Assembly: GCF_013106755.1 (NCBI RefSeq)
Contig: NZ_WHPF01000011.1
Coordinates: 1 to 64,000, forward strand
DNA length: 64,000 nt
From: Limnovirga soli
GTDB lineage: Bacteria > Bacteroidota > Bacteroidia > Chitinophagales > Chitinophagaceae
Direction of reading: 5' to 3'
Shown: one piece after another, positions 24,832-32,546 of the stretch
Position numbering within the stretch: position 1 is the first letter of the stretch
Layout of the letters: each line of letters starts with the position of its first letter
Made by a program: the position numbers and the translations under genes
The notes under the pieces: model-generated
Databases searched by the model: none
What the model saw: only the letters and a program-made list of their open reading frames with translations
What the model was told of the DNA's origin: nothing

Positions 24832-25606
24832 CTTGGGCTGCTTTTACAAAATTGGCTGAATGTGCAATTCTATCAGTTAAAAACCTGGCATATGCCTGCC
24901 TGTGTGCTTCCGCACTTTCAAAAACAGGTTCATTACCCAGCCATGCATCAGGTATTAATTGTACAATTTCCTGTATTCTTTTTGGTGATAACAGGATGGT
25001 GAGTTGCTGGTTAACCGCATCCAGCTCACTGGCAAAAGGTAATAATACATGGTTCTTAACCAGTGCAAAAGGTTTGGTAATCTGCTCCTCCCAATTAGCC
25101 CAGTTATGATGAAAGTACAAAGCTGCACCATGATCAATCAACCACAATTCCCTGTGCCATATCAGCATATTGGTGTTACGGCTGGTACGGTCAACATTGG
25201 TAATTAAACAATCCAGCCATACAATTATAGATGCAGTTGTGGCGTCAATGGCAGTAGCAGCCGGGTCAAAAGTGATAGCGCCTGATAAATAATGTAAGGC
25301 CAGGTTAAGTCCAACACTTGCCTTTAGCAAATCCTGAATTTCTTCATCGGGTTCTGCCCGGCCATAGGCTTCATCCAGGATCGCAAAAACAATTTCTGGT
25401 ACTTTTAAGCCCAACGTACGGGCAATTTCTCCACCAATTAATTCTGCTATCAATGCTTTAATTCCTTGCCCTGCCCCGCGGAATTTTAATACATACATAA
25501 ATCCATCATCGGCTTCGGTAATGGCAGGCATAGAACCACCTTCTCTTAAAGGCGTAATATACCGGGTTACTGTAACAGTTCTTATTTCAGTTTCTTGTGT
25601 ATGCAT
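24809..25606 (-). CDS. HipA-like kinase domain protein
   Basis: 265 aa, much shorter than classical HipA (about 440). It covers the HipA_2-type kinase fold: a GGSMPAITEADDGFMYVLKF-like Lys-containing strand near 22-42, AELIGGEIARTLGLKVPE near 53-70, a catalytic loop NVDRTSRNTNML (about 135-146) with the D-x-x-x-x-N spacing, and LIDHGAAL (about 153) as the metal-binding Asp. The motifs needed for phosphotransfer look intact. Its partner DUF3037 overlaps it by 23 bp. No HipB-like antitoxin is adjacent. Cytoplasmic; the substrate is unknown. Confidence 0.85.
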   Translation of the reverse strand: MHTQETEIRTVTVTRYITPLREGGSMPAITEADDGFMYVLKFRGAGQGIKALIAELIGGEIARTLGLKVPEIVFAILDEAYGRAEPDEEIQDLLKASVGLNLALHYLSGAITFDPAATAIDATTASIIVWLDCLITNVDRTSRNTNMLIWHRELWLIDHGAALYFHHNWANWEEQITKPFALVKNHVLLPFASELDAVNQQLTILLSPKRIQEIVQLIPDAWLGNEPVFESAEAHRQAYARFLTDRIAHSANFVKAAQDARETLI

Positions 25607-25769
25607 ATGTATAGTAAAACCAAAATCAAATTGTAATAAATTAATAATAAAAACCGCGTTCTACATTATAATATAAAATTAGTGTTTAGCTGTGTTAAAT
25701 TGCAATATCGGCCAAGGTATAGTTATGGCTTACTTATCCATTTAAGTAAATTAAAAGTCAGGCTGTTAT

Positions 25770-25836
25770 CCCGGCAAAATACACGTGGCATCATTACTTG
25801 CGTCGCACACTTGTGCGTTCGGTAATACTATGCAGC
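25770..25836 (-). repeat. Family A hairpin repeat, copy A5
   Basis: Distal CCCGGCA, core GTCGCACACTTGTGC (25802-25816). GCAT-ATTAC (25788-25797) pairs with GTAAT-ATGC (25822-25833). Confidence 0.8.
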
Positions 25837-25893
25837 TAATAAAAGGCATAAAAAATTGCTATAATAAAATTTACCAATTGCCTCAAAATAGTA

Positions 25894-26262
25894 TCAATAT
25901 TGCCCGGTACTCAACAGCACTAAAGTACAGGCTTCTACAGGCTCAATTCCATTATTAACAGCCAGTGTAGCCAGTTCATCATTTTCGGCACCGGGATTAA
26001 AAATAATGCGTTTGGGGTGTAGCGATAAGATGTAATCGTAATACGCTTTTTGATGTATGGGATTAAGGTAAACTGTAACCGTATCTATATCAGTTAAGGC
26101 TGGCAGATTATTGATGATGGGTGTTGTATTTATATTACCTTCTTTTTTGCCTATGGCCACCACAGGATGTTGATGGGCCAATAATTTGTTTACTGCCAGA
26201 TAGCTATATCTTGATGGATTTTCAGAGGCTCCCAATACTACTGTTTTCTTTTGCGGTGTCAT
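25894..26262 (-). CDS. CoA-binding domain protein (YccU-like)
   Basis: 122 aa, the usual length of single-domain CoA_binding_2 proteins. The Rossmann-type fold begins KKTVVLGASENPSRYSYLAV (5-24) and continues with HPVVAIGKKEG, DTVTVYLNP and PKRIIFNPGAEND. It is a predicted CoA or nucleotide-binding protein with no assigned enzyme activity. Its first 41 bp overlap the end of the upstream membrane-protein gene, so the two are likely co-translated. Confidence 0.85.
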   Translation of the reverse strand: MTPQKKTVVLGASENPSRYSYLAVNKLLAHQHPVVAIGKKEGNINTTPIINNLPALTDIDTVTVYLNPIHQKAYYDYILSLHPKRIIFNPGAENDELATLAVNNGIEPVEACTLVLLSTGQY

Positions 26263-26623
26263 TCAACAAAAATTTCTTATAAAGATACAGGTAATACAGG
26301 GCAGTAAAAAAACTGCCGGTCATTGCTGTTCCAATCATCATCATGGCTACGGTATTATCTGCAAAATTGCGGAAGAGAAAGCCTGAGAAAAAAACAATAA
26401 GGCAAGCGCCGGCACAAAGCCAGTATATTTTTAAAATTGTTTTGGCATTGTTTGCATTTTTAGCTGTAAAAACAATGGCGCTTATCAATTGCCAAATACC
26501 TAAAGGCAACAATAAAAACAAGGCAAGAAATATATATCCACTTTCGAAAATTGCAGCTGCTGCGGCCACTAATGCCACTACAATTAACAGAATTTGCCCG
26601 TAAAAGTCTATTTTTCTTAGCAT
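26222..26623 (-). CDS. Four-TM membrane protein, unknown
   Basis: 133 aa with four hydrophobic segments (about 9-31, 33-52, 64-86, 93-115) and a charged tail KKFLLNDTAKENSS. Layout resembles the membrane protein at 29166-29540, including a central QL(I/L)S motif after the second helix, but similarity is weak by eye. No family recognised. The 41-bp overlap with the CoA-binding gene and clear topology support it being real. Confidence 0.65.
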   Translation of the reverse strand: MLRKIDFYGQILLIVVALVAAAAAIFESGYIFLALFLLLPLGIWQLISAIVFTAKNANNAKTILKIYWLCAGACLIVFFSGFLFRNFADNTVAMMMIGTAMTGSFFTALYYLYLYKKFLLNDTAKENSSIGSL

Positions 26624-26777
26624 GTTTTTATTTTAATGTAAGTTCTGTTTATTGCAGGAGAATAGTATAAGTAGTATTGGGTATTTTTAAAATACAAACA
26701 TTTAATTAGCTTTCCAATTAATAAGGGGTTTATAAAACGTTTTATCTTATTTTATCCGATCAACTTAAATTAAGTAA

Positions 26778-27365
26778 ATGAAAAAAATTCAACTGCTTCT
26801 GTTGTTGCTTTTCCTTTATATAGGTGCATACAGCCAGCCACTTTTTTCTGCTATTGCAGAAAAGGATACTGTTAAAGCAGTTGAACTGCTAAAATCAGGC
26901 GAAAATATTAATCTGCTTAACAGTTATGGCTCTACCGTTTTAATGCAAAGCTGCCGGTATGGCTATGATACGGTTATGGAAAAATTTCTTTTGCAACATG
27001 GTGCTAATCCAGATAATCCACGATCTCCAAAAGGCAGAACCACACTAATAATTGCCTCTGCCTATTATGGTGGTATACCCATGGTGCGTTTATTATTGCA
27101 GTATGGTGCCGATATTAATGCTGTTACCAACGATGGAGTAACTGCACTAATGATGGCAGCCCAAAGTGCCAAATCTGATTTGGTAGCCTATTTATTAGAA
27201 CACGGTGCAATTGCTGCTGCCAAAGATGCGCAGGGAAAAACAGCACTTGATTATGCCAATAAAGCACAGGTTGATGAGTATACGATAAAATCTATGCCTG
27301 AAAGCAAAGTTGATAAAGCCGCTACCATTGCTATTCTGCTAAAAGCGACCGGAAATAAACCTTAG
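26778..27365 (+). CDS. Secreted ankyrin-repeat protein
   Basis: 195 aa. Signal peptide at 1-20 (ending GAYSQ), then about four ankyrin repeats from 22 to 170: examples are GSTVLMQSCRYGYDTVMEKFLL, GRTTLIIASAYYGG and GVTALMMAAQSAKSDLVAYLLEHGA (each helix pair ending in HGA or YGA). It is probably periplasmic and binds a protein partner, as ankyrin proteins do; no enzymatic domain. It stands alone on the plus strand, convergent with DUF2071. Confidence 0.85.
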   Translation: MKKIQLLLLLLFLYIGAYSQPLFSAIAEKDTVKAVELLKSGENINLLNSYGSTVLMQSCRYGYDTVMEKFLLQHGANPDNPRSPKGRTTLIIASAYYGGIPMVRLLLQYGADINAVTNDGVTALMMAAQSAKSDLVAYLLEHGAIAAAKDAQGKTALDYANKAQVDEYTIKSMPESKVDKAATIAILLKATGNKP

Positions 27366-27383
27366 CTTATTTTTCTCCTGCTG

Positions 27384-27444
27384 TATTTGTTGGCGTACAA
27401 GTGTGCGACGCAACAAAGCTGTATTGTTTTGCTATTGCCGGGGC
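27384..27444 (+). repeat. Family A hairpin repeat, copy A6
   Basis: TTTGTTG (27386-27392) and CAACAAA (27411-27417) form a perfect 7-bp stem around GTACAAGTGTGCGACG. The distal block GCCGGGG is at about 27437. Confidence 0.8.
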
Positions 27445-27455
27445 CATCATTGAAT

Positions 27456-28175
27456 TTAAAATTGCCACAGTTTGCGCCCCAATACGCTAACAGGCGAACC
27501 TGAAGCGAGGAAAACAGAACTGGGTGGTTGTTGCAGGAACGGCGTAAATGCTGGTCCGTAAAGGCTTGATACATCGCAATTAACCTGATGACTGAGCACC
27601 TGATGCAAAGCCCATGGCGGATGCACTACCTGATATTCAGAGGTGGTATCTGCTGATACTTTTGTGTAACCCCAATAATGTTCGGTTATAAAATTTTCTT
27701 CACTTCCGGCTGGTGCCAAAAAGGTATTGGTTGTTGCCACCGCAGCAATTTGATTCCATTGTTTATTATGTTTAAACCCATAGGAAACCTTTATAGTTTC
27801 TTCACTTTGCAATATTTGATGTTGCATGGGATGGTAATAATAATGCTCTCCATACAACAATTTTGCTACCGCACAAATCATTCTGCGGGGAACAATTTCT
27901 TTTATAAAAACCACTCCTCTTTTTGTTGTGTTATCCTGATTAAATGTTACGTAGAACCTGAGATTAAATTCCTCGAAGTTGGTATGGAAAGGAATAGGAA
28001 TTCCTTTTATTCGTGTATCAAGAAACATAAAGCCAACCAGGCTAACAAAGCATTGATTATTCCAGCAATCAACCTGTGTGCCTTTGGGTAAATAAGGGGT
28101 TAGTATATCAGGATTAACTGTATAATTTATAAATAATAATTGTTTCCAGTGGGCGGTGAGAAATGTTTTTTTCAT
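27456..28175 (-). CDS. DUF2071 (YqjF-like) family protein
   Basis: 239 aa. The family signature is visible at the N-terminus: TAHWKQLLFINYTVNPDILTPYLPKG (split, 7-32) and then FVSLVGFMFLDTRI and FEEFNLRFYV near 43-75. Members fold like acetoacetate decarboxylase, but the function is not established. Cytoplasmic. It is the last of five codirectional genes (GbsR, two membrane proteins, TIGR01777, this), 10 bp after TIGR01777. Confidence 0.85.
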   Translation of the reverse strand: MKKTFLTAHWKQLLFINYTVNPDILTPYLPKGTQVDCWNNQCFVSLVGFMFLDTRIKGIPIPFHTNFEEFNLRFYVTFNQDNTTKRGVVFIKEIVPRRMICAVAKLLYGEHYYYHPMQHQILQSEETIKVSYGFKHNKQWNQIAAVATTNTFLAPAGSEENFITEHYWGYTKVSADTTSEYQVVHPPWALHQVLSHQVNCDVSSLYGPAFTPFLQQPPSSVFLASGSPVSVLGRKLWQF

Positions 28176-28185
28176 AATAATTTAC

Positions 28186-29160
28186 TTAAAAAATACTAAT
28201 GGCCTTACGCGGCAGTGATGCTACAATATTTTCTATTGCATCATTTAGTTGTGGGTATTGAAAAGTAAAACCATTTTGCAGCAATTTGGTTGGCAATACC
28301 CACCGACTTTTTAATAGTAGTTCTGTTTCTGTACCAATAATTGCAGCACCTGCTTTTAATACCCATGTAAATGCAGGGATGGCAAATTTTTGACCAATGG
28401 CTGCACACAGGCTTTGCATAAAGTATTTATTTGTTACAGGATTAGGGCTACTGATATTGAATACGCCTTCCAGGTTTGTATGCTGCCAAAAAAATGCTAT
28501 GCACCTGCATACATCATTAATATGTACCCAGCTATACATCTGTTTACCATTTCCCTGATAGCCACCCAAACCAAACTTAGCTAAGTGTAGATAAGGCATC
28601 AAAACACCTCCCACACCAAGCGTAATGGCAGCACGCAGCGCAATTTTTCTTGTAAAGGCAGTTCTTTGACTAAAGAATGCCTCCTCCCATTTTTTGCAAA
28701 CCTGTACACTAAAATCATCCTGAATTTCACCATTGTATTCATCCTGCGGTTGATCTGTTGCATGCCTGTAAATGGTAGCTGACGATGCATTGAGCCATAA
28801 TTTGGGCGGTACTACTACCTGCTGAATCGCATGGCCAATAGCAAGTGTGGCGTTTACTCTGCTGTTTAGTATTTCCTGTTTGTTTTTATTGTTATAACGG
28901 CAGTTAACACTTTTGCCAGTAAGATTAATTACAATATCACAGCCATCAATTTCTTTACACCATTCGCCGGGGTCTTTGCCATTCCACTCGACATATTTGC
29001 ATTGATTGGTTGGCTGGGTAGTTAAGCCATATGTGTTATTATCTGGTTTATTAGTGTTACGGGTAAGAATAGTAATGGTATTCTCGTTTCCAAAATAAGC
29101 AGCCAATGCAGTGCCGATAAAACCCGTGCCCCCAGCAATTACAATTTTTTTGTTTGTGAT
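28186..29160 (-). CDS. TIGR01777 family epimerase/SDR protein, no canonical start codon
   Basis: About 324 aa if begun at ATC (29158-29160). The NAD-binding motif KKIVIAGGTGFIGTALA lies upstream of the first TTG (29106), and the frame has no ATG, GTG or TTG back to an in-frame TGA at 29209-29211. Full-length protein therefore needs initiation at ATC, ATT or ATA (ATA at 29167-29169 overlaps the stop of the upstream gene), or the start has been lost by mutation or error. The rest is intact: an extended SDR domain, then a DUF1731 tail (MQSLCAAIGQKFAIPAF, GFTFQYPQLNDAI). The pattern resembles cell-division-inhibitor-like YfcH proteins; substrate unknown. Confidence 0.8.
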   Translation of the reverse strand: MTNKKIVIAGGTGFIGTALAAYFGNENTITILTRNTNKPDNNTYGLTTQPTNQCKYVEWNGKDPGEWCKEIDGCDIVINLTGKSVNCRYNNKNKQEILNSRVNATLAIGHAIQQVVVPPKLWLNASSATIYRHATDQPQDEYNGEIQDDFSVQVCKKWEEAFFSQRTAFTRKIALRAAITLGVGGVLMPYLHLAKFGLGGYQGNGKQMYSWVHINDVCRCIAFFWQHTNLEGVFNISSPNPVTNKYFMQSLCAAIGQKFAIPAFTWVLKAGAAIIGTETELLLKSRWVLPTKLLQNGFTFQYPQLNDAIENIVASLPRKAISIF

Positions 29161-29165
29161 TGCGC

Positions 29166-29540
29166 CTATTTTAATTGTGATAATGGCCTTCGCATATGGT
29201 GCTCTGTTTCATCAAAGCATAAATAGGTATACCATATTGCCATAAAAGGTGAAATATATAATAGCAGGTAAAATATCAGTAACAGTTGTGGAATTAAAAT
29301 ACCTGTTAACGCTATTAGAAGTATTATGTAAACAGAATTATGATAATACCTTCTTCTGCTGCCTTTGGCTGTAAAACTTCCTGCGTATTCATGTAATAGC
29401 ATACTTAGCAATTGCCAGCCGCCTACCAAAAAGTAGCCAACAAATAAAATAGTAGCCTCTTGAGTTATTGCTATGTGTAAAATAATATAGCTCATTAGCA
29501 TTAATTGCAATATCCAGTCGGCACGTTTATAGCTTTTCAT
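29166..29540 (-). CDS. Four-TM membrane protein, unknown
   Basis: 124 aa with four hydrophobic helices (about 10-27, 30-48, 70-88, 90-110) and a conserved-looking GGWQLLSMLLHEY after the second. A basic loop GSRRRYYHN separates the halves. I do not recognise a named family. It lies 5 bp from the in-frame region of the TIGR01777 gene and 10 bp after the membrane gene starting at 29940, so it is inside one transcript. Confidence 0.65.
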   Translation of the reverse strand: MKSYKRADWILQLMLMSYIILHIAITQEATILFVGYFLVGGWQLLSMLLHEYAGSFTAKGSRRRYYHNSVYIILLIALTGILIPQLLLIFYLLLYISPFMAIWYTYLCFDETEHHMRRPLSQLK

Positions 29541-29550
29541 AATTATTATA

Positions 29551-29940
29551 TTATTGGTTGGTGGGTTGAATGGTACGATTGCCTATATGTAATTCATCCT
29601 GCGCTCTTTTTCTAAGTTTGAAAAATATAAGCAGGTTAAAGAAATGCATAACTCCGAGAATCAGAATAATGCATCCAACTTTGATGCTTAATCTTTCTAT
29701 TACTCCCTGAATATTGGCAATGCTATCTTCCTCCTGTAGCGTAAATACAGCATACCCGATATTGATAAGGTAAAACCCTACCAGTAAAAGATTATTTACA
29801 CTGTCGGATAAGATTTTATTGCCATGAAAAATATCAATCAGAAAAACTTTGCCGTTGTTGAACAGGGTTTTGGCCACCCAAATAGTAAGCGAAATGGTAA
29901 TGGCTAAATAAATGCAGTAGGTAAGAATAATGTAGTTCAT
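29551..29940 (-). CDS. Three-TM membrane protein, unknown
   Basis: 129 aa; hydrophobic helices near 2-24, 47-65 and 82-108, then a basic tail FKLRKRAQDEL. No family recognised. It is the first gene after the terminator-like hairpin that follows the GbsR regulator, and it heads the run of membrane protein, TIGR01777 and DUF2071 genes. Confidence 0.65.
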   Translation of the reverse strand: MNYIILTYCIYLAITISLTIWVAKTLFNNGKVFLIDIFHGNKILSDSVNNLLLVGFYLINIGYAVFTLQEEDSIANIQGVIERLSIKVGCIILILGVMHFFNLLIFFKLRKRAQDELHIGNRTIQPTNQ

Positions 29941-30000
29941 GTTAATTGATTTTAGTTTTATATATATGATAGTTTCAGAAAAATATGAAAATATAGCCTT

Positions 30001-30022
30001 TAAAAAAACCGGGTAACCCGGT
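30001..30022 (-). terminator. Terminator or attenuator after the GbsR gene
   Basis: ACCGGG (30008-30013) and CCCGGT (30017-30022) form a 6-bp GC stem with a TAA loop. On the minus strand it is followed by seven T. It lies 19 bp after the GbsR stop and before the rest of the operon, so it may reduce read-through. Confidence 0.75.
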
Positions 30023-30040
30023 AGTTTAAAGCTGTTTTGC

Positions 30041-30547
30041 TTATTTCAGCAGTTTAATAAAACTGCTCCAAAACCAGTTTTCTTCTGCTTTAATCATTAC
30101 ATCCATTGTTTTCTCAGCTTGTGCGGCAAACTTTTTAATGCTTTCAATGGTTTCTGTAAAAGCTTTTATTTCTGCATTTCGTTTATCACCTTCCACATCC
30201 GACAGTTGATTAAGCACTTTAATCATGGGGTCCAGCTCCCGTTTTTTGCGTTGATACATAATACAGGTAGCCACTTTCCATATATCCTTTTCGGCAGCAA
30301 AATATTCTTTCCTGTCGCCTTGTATAATTACTTTATCTACCAATTGCCAATTCATCAATTCGCGGACATTCATATTTGCATTACCCCGGCTAATACTAAG
30401 CTCCTCCATAATGTTATCGGTACTTAAAGGTTCGCCGGCAATCAGTAATAAAGCATGCACCTGGGCCATCGTTCTGTTAATACCCCATTGGGTGGCTAAA
30501 ATACCCCAGCTTTGAATAAACTGCTGTTTGGCCTCATTCAATTTCAT
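30041..30547 (-). CDS. GbsR/MarR-type transcriptional regulator
   Basis: 168 aa. The GbsR family pattern begins FIQSWGILATQWGINRTMAQVHALLL (10-35), followed by a winged helix with LSTDNIMEELSISRGNANMNVRELMNW (about 41-67). The C-terminal helix (about 130-165) is a predicted dimerisation coiled coil. It is likely to regulate the downstream membrane protein, TIGR01777 and DUF2071 genes and itself. An 18-bp palindrome upstream (30576-30593) is a plausible operator. Confidence 0.88.
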   Translation of the reverse strand: MKLNEAKQQFIQSWGILATQWGINRTMAQVHALLLIAGEPLSTDNIMEELSISRGNANMNVRELMNWQLVDKVIIQGDRKEYFAAEKDIWKVATCIMYQRKKRELDPMIKVLNQLSDVEGDKRNAEIKAFTETIESIKKFAAQAEKTMDVMIKAEENWFWSSFIKLLK

Positions 30548-30575
30548 ACCGTAAAGCTATGCATCATTTCTGAAC

Positions 30576-30593
30576 TTTCAAAATATATTGAAA
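30576..30593. promoter_or_regulatory. Candidate GbsR operator palindrome
   Basis: TTTCAA (30576-30581) and TTGAAA (30588-30593) are inverted about AATATA. It lies 29 bp upstream of the GbsR start codon. Only position and symmetry support it. Confidence 0.4.
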
Positions 30594-30601
30594 CTTATTT
30601 T

Positions 30602-30660
30602 ACCGGCTATTTATTATATGGCATCTTCGTTGTGTCACTCACTTGTACTGCACCGTTTTG
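30602..30660 (-). repeat. Degenerate family A repeat, copy A7
   Basis: ACCGGC, then GGCATCTTCG and a diverged core TTGTGTCACTCACTTGTAC, still ending in TTGTACTGC. It lies between paaD and the GbsR gene. Confidence 0.55.
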
Positions 30661-30717
30661 GGCGGCAGGTAGAAGAACAGCAAAAATTGTATAAATAATG
30701 TGAATATGCCAGCCTTT

Positions 30718-31218
30718 TTAATGGCATTTAAAATAATCAAAAGGTTCTTTACAGTCATCGCATTTATACAATGCTTTACAGGCCGTAGATCCAAACTGAC
30801 TAATAAGCTGGGTATGGTAGGAATTGCATAGGGGGCATTGTATACTTTCTTCCTGTTGAAAGCTTTGCGGGGTGCAAACTGCCTGTGTGGTATTTGGGGG
30901 CGCAATACCATAGGCTTTTAATTTTTGTTTACCGCTTTCACTCATCCAATCGGTTGTCCACGCAGGCGATAACACTTGCTTAATTTCAATATGTTTAAAA
31001 CCGTTTTCCAGTAATGCCATACGGATACCCATACTCATTACATCCATGGCAGGGCAGCCGGTATAAGTTGGTGTAATAGTTATTTGTAAGCGGTGTTCAA
31101 CTATGTCAATATGCCTTATAATTCCCAAATCTATCACAGTTAAAACAGGTACTTCAGGGTCTGCCACCTGTTCCAGTATTTTCCACGCAGCTTTTATTTG
31201 TATTGTATCGGCATCCAT
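30718..31218 (-). CDS. paaD: Phenylacetyl-CoA epoxidase subunit PaaD
   Basis: 166 aa, the usual PaaD length. The DUF59/MIP18-like domain is at 8-100, with VADPEVPVLTVIDLGIIRHI and TPTYTGCPAMDVM, and the C-terminal zinc-ribbon-like part has CPLCNSYHTQLISQFGSTACK and YKCDDC cysteines. PaaD helps assemble the iron centre of the PaaABCE epoxidase that activates phenylacetyl-CoA. It is the last of paaABCD on the minus strand; the reductase gene paaE is not found next to it. The 105-bp gap to paaC holds a family A repeat. Confidence 0.93.
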   Translation of the reverse strand: MDADTIQIKAAWKILEQVADPEVPVLTVIDLGIIRHIDIVEHRLQITITPTYTGCPAMDVMSMGIRMALLENGFKHIEIKQVLSPAWTTDWMSESGKQKLKAYGIAPPNTTQAVCTPQSFQQEESIQCPLCNSYHTQLISQFGSTACKALYKCDDCKEPFDYFKCH

Positions 31219-31263
31219 TTGTTGTAAGTGTTGTGAAATTATTTGCTGCTATTTAATCTAAAA

Positions 31264-31313
31264 GTACAAGTGTGCGACGCAAGTAAAGCAACATTCATTT
31301 TCTGCTGCCGGGC
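31264..31313 (+). repeat. Family A hairpin repeat, copy A8
   Basis: GTACAAGTGTGCGACGCAAG (31264-31283), TAAAGC and distal TGCCGGGC (31306-31313). It is inside the paa operon, between paaC and paaD. The flanking stem is not evident. Confidence 0.75.
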
Positions 31314-31323
31314 AACAAATTAT

Positions 31324-32115
31324 TTACCATTCGCAATTGGGGTAAATTCTTTGCATATACTGCAACTCGGCCAAAATACGACCCAAATATTCTGTGTGCC
31401 TGCCTGTTTTACCGCCGGTTTGCATCCATCCGGTATCAGTTGGCAGTGCCAGGGTTGCTTCAGAAAAAGTATTTTCTATGGTTGTAATCCATTCCTGTTG
31501 TAACTTTTCTACACCGGTAATAATGCCTTGATTTTGTATTTCGGTTTCGTAAGGGGCAGGTAAAAACAATTCGCCTGTAAACATCCACAAATCCTGTATT
31601 GCATTTACCATTCTTGCATGGCTTTCTGCTGTACCATCGCCCAGCCTTATTACCCACTCGCTGCTCCAGCGCAAATGATAGGTTACTTCTTTAACTGCTT
31701 TGGAAGCGATGGCTGCTAATTGGTGATCAGTACTTTTCGCTAATTGCCGGTACAGCAGGTATTGGTAGGCACTAAAAATAAACTGGCGTAATATGGTTAC
31801 TGCCCAATCTCCCTTTGGTTGTTCTGCCAGTAAACAGTTTTTAAATTCGTTTTCATTTCTGTGATAAGCCAGTTTATCCTCTGAAGCGGTACCACCTATA
31901 AGTATTGCTGCATATTGGTAAAAATTTCTCGCCTGGCCCAGCAGGTCTAAAGAAATATTGGTAATGGCAATATCCTGTTCCAGCACGGGGCCATGCCCAC
32001 ACCATTCGCTGTTTCTTTGCGAAAGTATTAAGGCATTATCTGCCAGGTGCAGTGTATAATGTATTAGTGAATCGGTATGTAGCATTGATCCGTTACTGAT
32101 CATTGTTGTAAGCAT
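31324..32115 (-). CDS. paaC: Phenylacetyl-CoA epoxidase subunit PaaC
   Basis: 263 aa. Ferritin-like structural partner of PaaA. Family stretches are LADNALILSQRNSEWCGHGPVLEQDIA (split, about 24-50), ITNISLDLLGQARNFYQYAA and KEVTYHLRWSSEWVIRLGDG near 143-162. ATGs at residues 1, 5 and 11 are all possible starts. It lies 35 bp after paaB. It should form a heterodimer with PaaA in the cytoplasm. Confidence 0.93.
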   Translation of the reverse strand: MLTTMISNGSMLHTDSLIHYTLHLADNALILSQRNSEWCGHGPVLEQDIAITNISLDLLGQARNFYQYAAILIGGTASEDKLAYHRNENEFKNCLLAEQPKGDWAVTILRQFIFSAYQYLLYRQLAKSTDHQLAAIASKAVKEVTYHLRWSSEWVIRLGDGTAESHARMVNAIQDLWMFTGELFLPAPYETEIQNQGIITGVEKLQQEWITTIENTFSEATLALPTDTGWMQTGGKTGRHTEYLGRILAELQYMQRIYPNCEW

Positions 32116-32150
32116 ATTAGTGAGCCGGTGGCTAAGAATTGGTTAAGCAT

Positions 32151-32537
32151 TTACATATGTTTTACTGCATCGGGTAAATCATAAAATGTAGGATGCCGGT
32201 AAGCTTTGTCGCTGGCTGGGTCGTATAAACTTTCAGCTTCATCGGGGTTGCTGGCATGTATATAAGTGCTTTCTACTACCCAAATACTCACGCCTTCCAT
32301 ACGGCGCGTATACACATCCCGTGCATTTTCAATGGCCATTTGTGCATCAGCAGCATGCAGGCTGCCCACATGTTTATGATCTAACCCTTGCTTGCTGCGT
32401 ATAAATACTTCCCATAATGGCCAATCGTGGCCAATATTACTTGTGGCCTGTATTATTTCTTTTGGCGCATTTGCAGAAACATCTGCTGCACTTTCACCAA
32501 AATCTCCATAATACTGTTTGGTTATCCTGATCATCAT
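32151..32537 (-). CDS. paaB: Phenylacetyl-CoA epoxidase subunit PaaB
   Basis: 128 aa; the family core is about 90 aa and begins here at WPLWEVFIRSKQGLDHKHVG (40-59), followed by NARDVYTRRMEGVSIWVV. The first 38 residues are an extension compared with enterobacterial PaaB; a second ATG 3 bp in does not remove it. It lies 9 bp after paaA and 35 bp before paaC. Confidence 0.92.
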   Translation of the reverse strand: MMIRITKQYYGDFGESAADVSANAPKEIIQATSNIGHDWPLWEVFIRSKQGLDHKHVGSLHAADAQMAIENARDVYTRRMEGVSIWVVESTYIHASNPDEAESLYDPASDKAYRHPTFYDLPDAVKHM

Positions 32538-32546
32538 ACAATATAT

